A stretch of 64,000 nt of DNA from Patescibacteria group bacterium (GTDB lineage Bacteria > Patescibacteriota > Microgenomatia > UBA1406 > GWC2-37-13). Positions 16,975-28,864 of this stretch are shown piece by piece (within the stretch, counting starts at the first letter, position 1; each line of letters begins with the position of its first letter). The stretch spans positions 62,001-126,000 of the forward strand of contig JAOAFZ010000003.1 of the NCBI GenBank assembly GCA_026415975.1. The letters are read 5' to 3'. Below the pieces are notes generated by a model, which saw only the letters and a list, made by a program, of their open reading frames with translations, searched no databases and had not been told where the DNA came from. The position numbers were made by a program, and so were the translations under genes.

Positions 16975-17776
16975 AACTGTGGTTTCGATCTATGGTTTTA
17001 ATGTAACCAATTCCCTCATTTCCTCGTTAATTGTGACTGCTTTTTTTGCAATAATTGCGTATGCTTATTATTCCGAATCTCAGAAAAAAGAAAAAAGCGT
17101 CTTCTTTTACACCATTCACGGGGTGATCTCCGCGTTATACGCCTTGTTTGAGTCGATTCTAAAAAAAAACGTAAAAATCTTTTTCCCTCTTCTTTCCTCA
17201 TTCTTCTTTTTCATAATACTGAATAATTGGTTTGGGCTCTTTCCGCTTGTAAACAGCTATTATGTAACCCCGATTACTATCGGCGCAGAGGCACCGAAAA
17301 TGCAAACAAACGGAAGCACAGAAAAACCAGAGAAGGCAAAAGAGACGACATCTCATAGCGCCAAGACCAATTCGGAGAAGGAATCCAGCGACAGCGATAA
17401 ACCGCATAAAGTGCCGTTGCTCCGGGGAGCAACCGCCGATTTGAATACTACAATTGCCCTCGCACTTATTTCCGTAGTATTGACACAGATATTTGGTTTT
17501 CGTTTTATCGGTGCAGCTGAACATCTAAAAAAATATGCGAGCCCGATCGGGATCCTCGAAGGCTTTTCGGAAATCTCGAGATTACTTTCATTTTCTTTCC
17601 GGTTGTTCGGAAATATCTTTGCAGGAGAGGTTATGATAGGAGTGATTGCCTTCCTTGCGTTCTTTCTAACCCCTCCGTTCTTTCTCCTGGAGGTGTTTGT
17701 CGGTTTCATCCAGGCAGTAGTATTTTCTATGTTAACTGCTGTATTTATTAACATGGCAATTCAAAAACATCATTAA
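16937..17776 (+). CDS. atpB: F1Fo ATP synthase subunit a
   Basis: The 279-residue Fo subunit a has five to six membrane helices. The proton-channel arginine lies in LLSFSFRLFGNIFAGE (about 213-228), and ATADLNTTIALALIS and LEVFVGFIQAVVFSML are family hallmarks. An unusual hydrophilic insert of about 45 residues rich in Lys, Glu, Ser and Thr occupies about 117-160, between the second helix and the ATADLNTT helix. Subunit a and the c ring together carry the translocated ion. It overlaps the preceding gene and precedes atpE by 45 bases. Confidence 0.96.
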   Translation: MAAAGPHVVLKGETVVSIYGFNVTNSLISSLIVTAFFAIIAYAYYSESQKKEKSVFFYTIHGVISALYALFESILKKNVKIFFPLLSSFFFFIILNNWFGLFPLVNSYYVTPITIGAEAPKMQTNGSTEKPEKAKETTSHSAKTNSEKESSDSDKPHKVPLLRGATADLNTTIALALISVVLTQIFGFRFIGAAEHLKKYASPIGILEGFSEISRLLSFSFRLFGNIFAGEVMIGVIAFLAFFLTPPFFLLEVFVGFIQAVVFSMLTAVFINMAIQKHH

Positions 17777-18049
<273 letters not shown>

Positions 18050-18077
18050 ACAAAATTACGAAATTAATTCGGCGACT

Positions 18078-18584
18078 ATGGAAAATCTCGGGCTCGACCC
18101 AAAACTGATAGCGGCGCAAATCATCAACTTCGTCGTGTTCTTCATTATTTTTACGAAGTTCATGGCAAAGCCGTTTGCAGAGTATGTTAAAAAACAAAAG
18201 GAAACTGAAAAAGAGCGTGAGCTTTTAACCGAAGGTCTCCGAAAACGGGAAGCAGCTATCGCTGAAGAAAAAGAAGCGATGCTTCAAAAGGCCCGCGAAG
18301 AAGTAAACGCTATGCTTGCCTCTGCAAAAGAGGACGGTGAAAAAATTATTGCAGATGCTCGTGAACGTGCTCAAGCCGAAGCCGACAGCATACTTGCAAA
18401 GGCAAAAGCAGACATTGAACAGATTAAGCTAGATGCACAGAAAGATATGCAGCAACGTATCGTAGATATGAGCTTGCTCCTTTTGAACAAAGGACTTTCG
18501 GATTATCTCACCGAAGATGCACGCAAGTCGATAACCAGATATATTCTTGACAATTCAGCCAAGGCAGTAAAGTATGAAGCTTGA
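18078..18584 (+). CDS. atpF: F1Fo ATP synthase subunit b
   Basis: The 168-residue peripheral stalk subunit has one N-terminal membrane helix (about 9-28, IAAQIINFVVFFIIFTKFMA) and a long charged coiled coil with many Ala, Glu and Lys residues through about 150. It holds F1 against Fo. Its end overlaps atpH by 11 bases, suggesting coupled translation. Confidence 0.93.
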   Translation: MENLGLDPKLIAAQIINFVVFFIIFTKFMAKPFAEYVKKQKETEKERELLTEGLRKREAAIAEEKEAMLQKAREEVNAMLASAKEDGEKIIADARERAQAEADSILAKAKADIEQIKLDAQKDMQQRIVDMSLLLLNKGLSDYLTEDARKSITRYILDNSAKAVKYEA

Positions 18585-18855
18585 CCCGCGTATAAAACAG
18601 GAATTGCGGAAGGCATATGCCGGTATTCGTGAGCACGGCGGCATGGTAGAGATTATCTCAGCCTATGCACTCTCGGATCAAGAAAAGCAGAAACTAGAAA
18701 CACAGTTCAAATTTCTGAAAGGTGCTCAGGTGTCCTATCAGACGGATCCGGATTTGCTTGCGGGGGTAGTAATCAAGTACGGGTCCAAGATGATCGATCT
18801 GTCTCTTCGTAATGAGTTATTGAATTTGAAACATTTTGTATATGAGCGTCTTTGA
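18574..18855 (+). CDS. atpH: F1Fo ATP synthase subunit delta, short form
   Basis: The product has only 93 residues, about half the usual 175-180. Only the C-terminal b-contacting part is clear: [18 protein letters not shown], the [21 protein letters not shown] strand-turn-helix (given here as [11 protein letters not shown] and [10 protein letters not shown]) and a closing helix. The N-terminal six-helix bundle that normally binds the top of subunit alpha is missing. The gene is intact and overlaps both neighbours, so it appears to be a genuine short subunit rather than a broken one. Confidence 0.88.
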   Translation: MKLDPRIKQELRKAYAGIREHGGMVEIISAYALSDQEKQKLETQFKFLKGAQVSYQTDPDLLAGVVIKYGSKMIDLSLRNELLNLKHFVYERL

Positions 18856-20337
18856 TCAGTACATCAAGGATCTGGAACAGGAACTGTCCCAGTCCAAAAC
18901 GCAGAAACGTGCTGAGGAAATCGGCTATGTTGAAGAAGTAAAAGACGGCGTTGCATTGATTCATGGTCTTGATCAGGCTTTCTTCGGCGAAATTGTGCAG
19001 TTCGAATCTGGTGTAAAGGGTACCGTCATCGATCTCCTTCCAGAAATGGTTGGAGTAATCGTCCTCGGCGACTACCTGACAATCCGCTCCGGTGAGGTGG
19101 TCAAAGCAACCGGTAACATCCTCTCCGTGCCCATTAGTGACGAAATTCTAGGACGGGTAGTAAACCCACTTGGCGAGGTATTAGACGGTGGCAACCAACT
19201 GAAAGCCGATGTTCGCTATCCCGTGGAAAAAATCGCACCGGGAGTTGTTGAGCGTAAATCGGTGGGAGTACCGGTACAGACAGGTATTATTGCAATCGAT
19301 GCACTCACCCCGATCGGTCGGGGGCAACGGCAGCTTATTATCGGTGATCGTGGAACAGGAAAGACCACCGTTGCCATAGATACGATCTTGAACCAGAAGA
19401 ACGAAAACATGATCTGTATATACTGTGCAATTGGCCAAAAGAATTCTAAGGTTACGGCAACGATTGAGCTTCTGAAGGCAAGAGGTGCAATGGAGTATAC
19501 GATTGTAGTGAATGCTTCGGCGGCGGATCCGGCTACCTTACAGTATATTGCACCTTATTCCGCATGTGCCATCGGAGAGTATTTTATGGACAAGGGCAAA
19601 GACGTTCTGGTGATCTATGACGACTTGACTAAACACGCATATGCCTACCGGGAGGTATCACTGATTCTGCGACGTCCGGCAGGTCGTGAAGCATACCCTG
19701 GCGATGTCTTTTATCTGCATTCCCGCTTGCTTGAGCGGGCAGCCCGTTTGTCAGATGCAAAAGGCGGCGGTTCTTTGACTGCTTTACCGTTTATCGAGAC
19801 TCAGGCAAATGACGTTTCGGCGTATATTCCGACAAATGTAATCTCGATCACTGATGGACAGATCTTTCTTGAATCGGACCTATTCAACGCCGGAGTCCGG
19901 CCTGCGATTAACGTCGGGCTCTCGGTTTCGCGGGTCGGTGGTGCAGCACAGACTAAGGCAATGAAGCAAGTTGCAGGACGCCTTAAACTTGATCTTGCGC
20001 AATATCGCTCAATGGCAGCCTTTGCACAGTTCGAGTCGGAGCTTGATGAGGAGACAAAGAAGTTTCTTGCTCGAGGAGCCCGGGCAACCGAAATCCTTAA
20101 GCAGAACAAATATGCGCCGTACTCTCTCGGCGAGCAGGCTATTATGATCTCTGCAGTTACCAAAGGATTTCTAGATGAGCTAGCGATGGATAAGATACCG
20201 GCTTTCAAAGAAAAACTACGTGACGCATTTACAACTCGTGGAAAGAAAACCGTGGACACCATCAATGCCAAGAAAGTTATTGATGAAGACACTGAGAAAG
20301 AAATTGAAAAGTTGATTAAAGACACGATCGCACTCGT

Positions 20338-20341
<4 letters not shown>
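18842..20341 (+). CDS. atpA: F1Fo ATP synthase subunit alpha
   Basis: The 499-residue subunit alpha has the P-loop GDRGTGKTT (about 167-175), the beta-barrel segment [15 protein letters not shown], and the signature [17 protein letters not shown] (about 359-375). Alpha subunits bind nucleotide non-catalytically and alternate with beta in the F1 hexamer. The start at 18842 overlaps the atpH end by 14 bases. The stop overlaps the atpG ATG by 4 bases. Confidence 0.97.
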
Positions 20342-22603
<2,262 letters not shown>

Positions 22604-22616
22604 TACTGCACGACTT

Positions 22617-23066
22617 ATGGCAACAACAGCCCAGCTCAAAGTAATTACTCCGGCAAAGGTAGTGATAGATACAGAGATTGTATCTGTTACCGTTCCCTCG
22701 GCAGTAGGCGAATTGACAATCATGCCCAGACATGAGCATTATTTCACCCTTCTTGAGGAAGGAATCGTAACAATTCGAGTACCCGGAAAAGAAGAAGATT
22801 TACTTGCTATCGGCGGTGGCTACCTTGAAACCGACGGCAAGCAGATTACGATTCTAGTTTCCCGCGCATACGGACAGGATGAAATAAACAAAACCCTCAC
22901 CGAAAGAGCAATCGAAGAGGCTAAAAAAATTCTTGAGAACACAAAGGATCAACAAGAGCGTGCGAAAGCGTTGGTACAGCTCCGACGGGCAGAGCTTGAT
23001 CTTAAAGTTACCGGACGCAGGCGCCGAAAAGTTCCAGCCGGTAGTGTCTCAGGTCAGGAAGAATAA
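22617..23066 (+). CDS. atpC: F1Fo ATP synthase subunit epsilon
   Basis: From ATG 22617 the protein has 149 residues. The N-terminal beta-barrel includes VTPA-type IT PAKVVIDTEIVSVTVPS, GELTIMPRHEHY and the AIGGGYLE motif. The C-terminal helical hairpin includes the DEINKTLTERAIEEAKKIL helix and RRAELDLKV. It ends in a basic tail (GRRRRKVP). Epsilon couples F1 to the c ring and can inhibit ATP hydrolysis. The in-frame start at 22587 is rejected because it precedes the family N-terminus and overlaps atpD. Confidence 0.93.
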   Translation: MATTAQLKVITPAKVVIDTEIVSVTVPSAVGELTIMPRHEHYFTLLEEGIVTIRVPGKEEDLLAIGGGYLETDGKQITILVSRAYGQDEINKTLTERAIEEAKKILENTKDQQERAKALVQLRRAELDLKVTGRRRRKVPAGSVSGQEE

Positions 23067-23170
23067 AATCGCGTAAAAGGTAATTTATTATTGTAGATAC
23101 GCGTAAAAACGTCCGGTGTGTTCATTTTACCCCTTTTTACCCCCTTATATTTCAACCGAGTCCATTGTGG

Positions 23171-23176
23171 TACAAT
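23171..23176 (+). promoter_or_regulatory. -10 box TACAAT before topA
   Basis: TACAAT lies 8 bases before ATG 23185, predicting a transcript with no or a 1-2 base leader. Confidence 0.55.
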
Positions 23177-23184
23177 AGCCTGGT

Positions 23185-25446
23185 ATGTCTCTGATAATCG
23201 TTGAATCACCAACCAAAGCCCGCACATTTAACCGTATCCTTAAAGCAAAGGGGAAGGATGGTGAGTATACGGTCTTTGCTACCATGGGACATTTTCGAGA
23301 TCTTCCTGCTACATCGATGGCTATCGATTTTGACCATAAATTCAAGCCGCAGTACGAGATAATGGAAGGAAAGGTCAAGGTTTATAATCAGTTACAAAAA
23401 CTTAAGAAAGAACATAAAGAAGTTATTTTCGCCACAGATCCTGATCGTGAAGGTGAGTCAATCTCTTATCATGCCGCACTAATACTTGGATACCTTGAAG
23501 AGGAATGGCCAGAGATCAGAAAACGTGAAGGGATAGACCTGAAACGGATAGTTTTTCATGAAATCACCCCCAAGGCACTTGAGGACGCTCTTGCCCATCC
23601 GGAAGAGCTTCGGATCAATCTGGTAAAAGCCCAGCAGGCGCGAAGAATTCTCGACCGGATAGTCGGCTATGAACTGTCTCCTCTTTTATGGAAGAAAACC
23701 GGTAAAAACTGGCTGTCTGCAGGACGTGTCCAAACTGTCGCACTACGACTAGTTGTTGAACGGGAAAAAGAAGTAAAGGCTTTCGAAACCGAGAGCTATT
23801 ATCAAATATATGGTGAATTCATAGATAATTCCTTGCCCTTTACCGCAAAACTGATCCGGTATCAGGGTAAACCTTTCGAAATCAAAACTAAAATAAATCT
23901 TTTTGACGGTGAGTATGAATATACCCGGACTAGCATTACCGGCAGCAACGTAAAAGAAATTGAGACTGCATTGAAGACCGACACATATCATGTGTCAGAT
24001 CTTTTGGAAGAAACTATAGAACGATTTCCACCTCCGCCGTTGACAACCTCCCTGTTGCAACAAGATTCCTATCAACGCTTCGGTTTTCCCTCAAAGTTAA
24101 CTATGAAGATTGCCCAGCAACTGTATGAGAAAGGGCTTATTACGTATCATCGTACCGACTCGTTTAATCTATCTGCTCAGTTTGTGTTTCGTGCAAAAGA
24201 TTACATTACCGAAAACTATGGACCTGAATATGCACTCGAAAAGCCACGAGGGTATAAGACGAAGTCCAGGCTCGCCCAGGAAGCTCACGAGGCAATACGC
24301 CCGACCCGGCTTGATCAGGACAAAGAAAAAATCAAAAAACTGGCATCAAACCAGCTAAAAGTATATCAGCTAATCTTTGAACGCGCACTCGCTACTCAGA
24401 TGAAGGAAGCCAGTATCAAAAAGACCACTGTTACTATCGCGGGAACCAAAGGATATGAGTTTCAAGCCGAGCACCAGCAGGTTATATTCGATGGATTTCT
24501 GAAAATACTACAACCCGGATTCATCGAAAAAAATTCTTCTCCTGCAACTTTTAGAAACGGTGTTGCTATCTCACTTAATTCTCTCGACGTTCAGGAAAAT
24601 CAGACTAAACATCCCCCACGTTACAATGAGGCATCCCTCATAAAAACACTTGAGGAAAAGGGGATTGGCCGTCCTTCCACTTACGCATCAATTCTTTCAC
24701 TTATTATTGATAAGCATTATATCGAGCGCGAAGGTCGCTATCTGATTCCTACCAAGGTAGGGGAAGGAATATCCGATTATCTGGCTAAGTCTTTCCCTGA
24801 TCTCTTTGATTTAAGCTTCACGGCGCAGATGGAGGAGAATCTCGATCAAATCGCTGATGGTAGCATGGATATGATTAGAGTGCTTACTGATTTTTATGAG
24901 CCGTTTAAATCTGAGTTGGAGCTCAGGAAAAAAGACACCAGCAAAATTGATGTTGATGAAAAAATCTCTGATCCCTGCCCTGAGTGTGGAGGAGAACTAA
25001 CCATAAAGTACTCGAAATGGGGCAAGTTTTACGCGTGTGCTAACTATCCGAAATGCCGGTATATCAGGTCGATACCCAAGTACGTTCCCAACTCCAAATG
25101 CGGAAAATGCGGCAGTCTCATGGTTTCGAGATACTCAAAATCCGGAAAAAAATTTTTCGGCTGTGCGAATTATCCCGAGTGTGATTATGTCGCATGGAGT
25201 CTTGCACAGGCACGCAATCCTGAAAAATTTACCGAGCAGATTGCTGCGGCTGAGGCAAAAAAAGCCGAGATGAAAGCAAACGGTACGTTCGAACTGAAAA
25301 AGCCGGTCAAAAAAACAAGTGCTTCAAAGGCTACCACTAAAAAAAGAACCACCAAGAAGCATGCCTCTAAGCGAAGCACAACCCGCAAAGCGTCAGCAGC
25401 AAAAACAAGCAGTAAGAGCCGGACTACGGATAAACGAATTACATGA
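23185..25446 (+). CDS. topA: DNA topoisomerase I (type IA)
   Basis: The 753-residue enzyme relaxes negative supercoils. The TOPRIM domain opens with LIIVESPTKART (3-14) and has ATDPDREGESIS (about 84-95). The active-site Tyr is in GLITYHRTDSFNLS (about 315-328). Two C-terminal four-Cys zinc modules follow: CPECGGEL...CANYPKC (about 595-620) and CGKCGSLM...CANYPEC (about 638-662). The last 45 residues form a Lys/Ser/Thr/Arg-rich tail resembling histone H1 tails, likely for DNA binding. Transcription starts from a -10 box next to the ATG. Confidence 0.97.
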   Translation: MSLIIVESPTKARTFNRILKAKGKDGEYTVFATMGHFRDLPATSMAIDFDHKFKPQYEIMEGKVKVYNQLQKLKKEHKEVIFATDPDREGESISYHAALILGYLEEEWPEIRKREGIDLKRIVFHEITPKALEDALAHPEELRINLVKAQQARRILDRIVGYELSPLLWKKTGKNWLSAGRVQTVALRLVVEREKEVKAFETESYYQIYGEFIDNSLPFTAKLIRYQGKPFEIKTKINLFDGEYEYTRTSITGSNVKEIETALKTDTYHVSDLLEETIERFPPPPLTTSLLQQDSYQRFGFPSKLTMKIAQQLYEKGLITYHRTDSFNLSAQFVFRAKDYITENYGPEYALEKPRGYKTKSRLAQEAHEAIRPTRLDQDKEKIKKLASNQLKVYQLIFERALATQMKEASIKKTTVTIAGTKGYEFQAEHQQVIFDGFLKILQPGFIEKNSSPATFRNGVAISLNSLDVQENQTKHPPRYNEASLIKTLEEKGIGRPSTYASILSLIIDKHYIEREGRYLIPTKVGEGISDYLAKSFPDLFDLSFTAQMEENLDQIADGSMDMIRVLTDFYEPFKSELELRKKDTSKIDVDEKISDPCPECGGELTIKYSKWGKFYACANYPKCRYIRSIPKYVPNSKCGKCGSLMVSRYSKSGKKFFGCANYPECDYVAWSLAQARNPEKFTEQIAAAEAKKAEMKANGTFELKKPVKKTSASKATTKKRTTKKHASKRSTTRKASAAKTSSKSRTTDKRIT

Positions 25447-25486
25447 AAAACATCGCCGTACTTGCTGATTTCTTATTCCTTTAATA

Positions 25487-25515
25487 TTGAATAATAAGCA
25501 GAGAATTCATATAAT
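25487..25515 (+). promoter_or_regulatory. Promoter of pyrG (leaderless)
   Basis: TTGAAT (25487-25492), a 17-base spacer and a perfect TATAAT (25510-25515) lie 5 bases before ATG 25521. This is one of the clearest leaderless promoters in the window. Confidence 0.75.
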
Positions 25516-25520
25516 GCCGT

Positions 25521-27173
25521 ATGCCGAAAAAATACATCTTTATATCGGGTGGTGTAATTTCCGGAATCGGGAAAGGGATTACTTCGGCATCTATCGCGCT
25601 TATTCTTAAATCTGCGGGTTTTCGCGTCTCACCAATTAAATTTGAAGGATATCTAAATATTGATGCCGGAACGATCAATCCGATCGAGCATGGTGACCCG
25701 TTTCTTTGCGAGGACGGCACAGAGAGTGATATGGACATCGGGACCTATGAAAAGTTTCTTGATCAGGAGATGGGCAAAGAAAACTTTGTCACCATGGGTC
25801 AGATCTATCAGAAGATAATTGAAAAAGAGCGGCGCTTTGAATATAACGGTGAAGATGTCGAAGCGGTACATATCACCGAAGAGATTATAAACCGTATTCA
25901 TCACGTTGCAGAGAAGAATGATGCCGAGATTGTAATTATCGAACTTGGGGGGACTGCCGGTGAGTATTGGAATGTGTTTTATTACGAGGCCGCACGACTT
26001 CTTGCATTCCGCCATCCCGGCGATGTGATCCACATTCACGTCAGCTATGTGCCTACACCGCATCACCTTGGTGAACCAAAAACAAAACCGACTCAGCTTT
26101 CAGTACGCACATTGAACTCCCTCGGGATTCAACCGGATATCGTCGTTGCCCGCACCGACCGAAGGCTTGATGATAGAAGAAAAGAACGTCTTGCCACCTT
26201 TTGTAATGTTCACCCTGCAGATATTATTTCTAATCCCGATGTAGAAACGCCCTACGAGATACCGCTCATTCTGCACGATCAGGGAATCGAGAAACGTATT
26301 CTTGCCAAGCTCGGTCTCCCTGATCGTAAACCAGATCTTTCTGCCTGGGAGAAGTTTATTGCCAGTGTAAAAGCCCCGAAAGAAAAGACTATCGAGATAG
26401 CAATTATCGGTAAATACTTTGGTACCGGTGACTATCAGCTACGCGATTCATACGCCGCACTCTTTGATGCAATCGATCATGCCTGCTGGAAGGCAAATGT
26501 AGGTTTGAAAACTGTTTGGGTAGACGCAGAACGGGTCGAAAAGGAAGGAACAGGGATAATCGGTCAGCCCGACGGTATTATTGTCCCGATTGGATGGGGT
26601 GAGCGAGGTGCCGAGGGAATGATTGCTGCAGCAACCTATGCCCGAGAAAAGAAGATTCCGTATCTCGGGCTCTGCTATGGAATGCAACTCGCGGCTGTCG
26701 CCTTTGCTCGCAGTGTGCTGGGTTATAGTGACGCAAATACTACAGAAAATAATCCGAAGACGAAACATCCAGTTATTCACCTGATAGAATCACAGAAAGA
26801 GCTTATGGAGCGTCGTGCCTACGGCGGCACCATGCGACTGGGGGGCTGGGTGGCGGCTGTTCGAACGGGAACCCGCGCGTGGAAGCTATATAACGCAGCA
26901 AATGCCTTCATTGACAAAGAAAAAAATCTAACAAGTGAACGTCACCGGCACCGGTATGAATTTAATAATGAGTATGCTGATGAATTCGAAAAAAACGGCT
27001 TCATTATATCTGCCCGTTCCCCGGTGGAAAATCTATGTGAAATCATCGAACTGAGGGAAGATCTTCACCCGTTCTATCTTGGCACGCAGGGACATCCGGA
27101 ATACAAGAGCAGGCCACTTGCGCCAAATCCTATATTTATCGGCTTTATTGACGCTTGTAAATCACAAAGATAA
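25521..27173 (+). CDS. pyrG: CTP synthase
   Basis: The 550-residue enzyme converts UTP to CTP with glutamine nitrogen. The N-terminal amidoligase has the P-loop-like GGVISGIGKGITSASI (about 9-24). The C-terminal class I glutaminase has the nucleophile Cys in LGLCYGMQLAAVAF (about 380-393) and His-Glu in GTQGHPEYKSRPL (about 519-531). The usual KxDPYLNxDPGTM motif reads KFEGYLNIDAGTI, so the UTP/Mg region is divergent, although overall length and order are standard. rplS follows from its own promoter located in the pyrG 3' end. Confidence 0.95.
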   Translation: MPKKYIFISGGVISGIGKGITSASIALILKSAGFRVSPIKFEGYLNIDAGTINPIEHGDPFLCEDGTESDMDIGTYEKFLDQEMGKENFVTMGQIYQKIIEKERRFEYNGEDVEAVHITEEIINRIHHVAEKNDAEIVIIELGGTAGEYWNVFYYEAARLLAFRHPGDVIHIHVSYVPTPHHLGEPKTKPTQLSVRTLNSLGIQPDIVVARTDRRLDDRRKERLATFCNVHPADIISNPDVETPYEIPLILHDQGIEKRILAKLGLPDRKPDLSAWEKFIASVKAPKEKTIEIAIIGKYFGTGDYQLRDSYAALFDAIDHACWKANVGLKTVWVDAERVEKEGTGIIGQPDGIIVPIGWGERGAEGMIAAATYAREKKIPYLGLCYGMQLAAVAFARSVLGYSDANTTENNPKTKHPVIHLIESQKELMERRAYGGTMRLGGWVAAVRTGTRAWKLYNAANAFIDKEKNLTSERHRHRYEFNNEYADEFEKNGFIISARSPVENLCEIIELREDLHPFYLGTQGHPEYKSRPLAPNPIFIGFIDACKSQR

Positions 27174-27183
27174 TTTGTATAAT
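27155..27183 (+). promoter_or_regulatory. Promoter of rplS
   Basis: TTGTAA (27155-27160), a 17-base spacer and TATAAT (27178-27183) stand 10 bases before ATG 27194. The leader would be at most 3-4 bases. The -35 lies within the pyrG coding end. Confidence 0.7.
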
Positions 27184-27193
27184 TGGACTTTCT

Positions 27194-27652
27194 ATGGCTA
27201 ACACCATTCCCTACAAGAACACGCTTTTGTCTGTCGGAGACACAATCGCAGTTGATTATAAAATCAAAGAAGGCGAAAAGTTCCGTATTCAGCAGTTTAC
27301 GGGAGTCCTTATAAAGGTCCGTGGAGCATCAGAACAAACCCGCATGATTACTGTGCGCAAGGTGTCAAAGTCGGGAATCGGGGTAGAGCGCATTATTCCG
27401 CTCAGTTCTCCATTTATAAACTCGATCAGTGTCATAAAACAATCAAACAACACACGCGCAAAGATCTATTACGTCCGCAATCTGTCCGATAAGAAGCTCC
27501 GCCGCAAGCTTTATCATAACGTTTCTCAGACCGATCGCACCCTCAAACAGCAGGCCGCTCCCGCAGCCTCAGAACAGTCCGCTGAAGCAACCAAACCGGC
27601 TGAGTCAGCTAAGTCGGCAGAAACTACAGCCCCGGAAGCAAACCAGGAATAA
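27194..27652 (+). CDS. rplS: Ribosomal protein bL19
   Basis: The 152-residue protein has a normal L19 core (1-115): PYKNTLLSVGDTIAVDYKIKEG (VGDTIAVDYKIKEG as core), FTGVLIKVRGA, ERIIPLSSPFINSISV and the KIYYVRNLSDKKLRRK ending. It then carries an unusual 35-residue Ala/Glu/Thr/Ser-rich low-complexity tail with repeated AES/AET units. L19 sits at the 30S-50S interface. The tail is probably disordered and its role is unknown. Confidence 0.95.
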   Translation: MANTIPYKNTLLSVGDTIAVDYKIKEGEKFRIQQFTGVLIKVRGASEQTRMITVRKVSKSGIGVERIIPLSSPFINSISVIKQSNNTRAKIYYVRNLSDKKLRRKLYHNVSQTDRTLKQQAAPAASEQSAEATKPAESAKSAETTAPEANQE

Positions 27653-27653
27653 A

Positions 27654-28001
27654 ATTCTCGGATACCGGGGAGAAGCGATTGCTTCTCTATATCTCCAAAA
27701 AAAAGGGTTTGTGATATTACATCGTAACTATACAATGCGCTGGGGAGAAATTGATATCATTGCCAGAAAAGGTGAAGTACTTGTTTTTGTCGAAGTAAAA
27801 CCCCGAACCGGGCATACTCATGGAACCCCCGCCAATGCGATCGGCTCAAAAAAGCTCCTTAGCCTTATCCGATCCTGCACTCACTATGCCAGTTCGAGGG
27901 GGTATCGCAATACAGCCTTGCAAATTGACGCTATCTCAGTTTATCTGAATCCTGATGGCTCAGTACGAAACCTGGTACACTACGAAAATATCGTACGTTG
28001 A
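27654..28001 (+). CDS. YraN family (UPF0102) endonuclease-like protein with probable non-AUG start
   Basis: The family N-terminus GYRGEAIASLYLQKKGF followed by NYTMRWGEIDIIA and VFVEVKPRT is clear, matching the restriction-endonuclease-like fold with its D-E-K core. The first standard start codon in frame is GTG 27711, which would delete the conserved GxxGExxA and YLxxKGF helix. The frame is open upstream into rplS with no ATG, GTG or TTG close by. ATT at 27654, placed 1 base after the rplS stop, would give a full-length 115-residue protein. Start assignment is therefore inference. Function is thought to relate to DNA processing but is not established. Confidence 0.75.
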   Translation: MLGYRGEAIASLYLQKKGFVILHRNYTMRWGEIDIIARKGEVLVFVEVKPRTGHTHGTPANAIGSKKLLSLIRSCTHYASSRGYRNTALQIDAISVYLNPDGSVRNLVHYENIVR

Positions 28002-28003
28002 TG

Positions 28004-28009
28004 TATAAT
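28004..28009 (+). promoter_or_regulatory. -10 box TATAAT, leaderless start of the channel-like gene
   Basis: A perfect TATAAT is followed by 7 bases and ATG 28017. It overlaps the 3' end region of the YraN-type gene. Confidence 0.6.
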
Positions 28010-28016
28010 CATCAAT

Positions 28017-28685
28017 ATGATTGAACCCGTAGCTTCTATAGTAGTCGCGTTTATGAGACGCTTAACCGAGTTTCTTCCCAATTTTGTCGGAGGACTAGCA
28101 ATTTTTCTTATAGGTATTTTATCTGCAAGTCTTTTACGGAGGTTTTTTATTACCTTCTTCAGATTTTTCCGCTTTAGTGCAATCCTGGAACGGATGAGAC
28201 TGATGCAAAAATCCGAGGTGTATCTCTGGGAACAGATTATTTCTGAAATAATACGCTGGACCGTAGTTATACTCTTTCTAATACCGACCCTTGAGGCATG
28301 GGGATTATCGCGAGCAACTGTAGTGCTCAATCAACTACTGTTGTATATACCAAATGTGATCATTGCAGTTATTATTTCCTTCGTCGGAATTGTTGCTGCA
28401 AACCTGGTATCTGATCTTGTGCACCAAAGCATTAAATCAATCGGGAAAACTTCAGCTCAGACTCTCGCATTTCTTACGAAAAGCGTCGTGATCTTTTTTA
28501 CGATCCTTGTCGTCCTGAATCAACTCGGGGTAGCTCAGGATCTTATTCGCATATTATTCACCGGGATCATCGCAATGTTTGCTATTGCCGGAGGCCTTGC
28601 ATTCGGACTTGGAGGACAGGATAGTGCCCGGGAGCTACTAAACCATATGAAAAAAGTACTCAAACAGCAAGAAGAGGAAAGTTGA
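28017..28685 (+). CDS. Conserved-TM-helix (CmpX/MscS-related) membrane protein
   Basis: The 222-residue protein has about five membrane helices and short basic loops. The C-terminal segment AIAGGLAFGLGGQDSARELL (about 190-209) matches the amphipathic Gly-rich helix of small mechanosensitive channel relatives with the conserved TM helix domain (CmpX-like). It lacks the large cytoplasmic beta domain of MscS, so it may be a minimal channel or membrane-tension protein. The end is a charged helix KKVLKQQEEES. Leaderless promoter immediately upstream. Confidence 0.75.
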   Translation: MIEPVASIVVAFMRRLTEFLPNFVGGLAIFLIGILSASLLRRFFITFFRFFRFSAILERMRLMQKSEVYLWEQIISEIIRWTVVILFLIPTLEAWGLSRATVVLNQLLLYIPNVIIAVIISFVGIVAANLVSDLVHQSIKSIGKTSAQTLAFLTKSVVIFFTILVVLNQLGVAQDLIRILFTGIIAMFAIAGGLAFGLGGQDSARELLNHMKKVLKQQEEES

Positions 28686-28838
28686 TGGAATGCTTCAATG
28701 ATTGAGCTCCGTAAGTTTAAGGAAATACGTTGATCCAAAGTACCTTCTCCATAAGTATAACAAACGATACGGAGACAAAAAAGTGAGAAATTATATACCC
28801 CGGGGAGATCAATTACAGCGGATGTCATATTGGAATTA

Positions 28839-28847
28839 TGATATAAT
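28839..28847 (+). promoter_or_regulatory. Extended -10 promoter of tRNA-Glu
   Basis: TGATATAAT is an extended -10 (TGN plus TATAAT at 28842-28847), 17 bases before the tRNA. No -35 is needed for this class. Confidence 0.6.
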
Positions 28848-28864
28848 GTTCCTTCATCCTGGTT

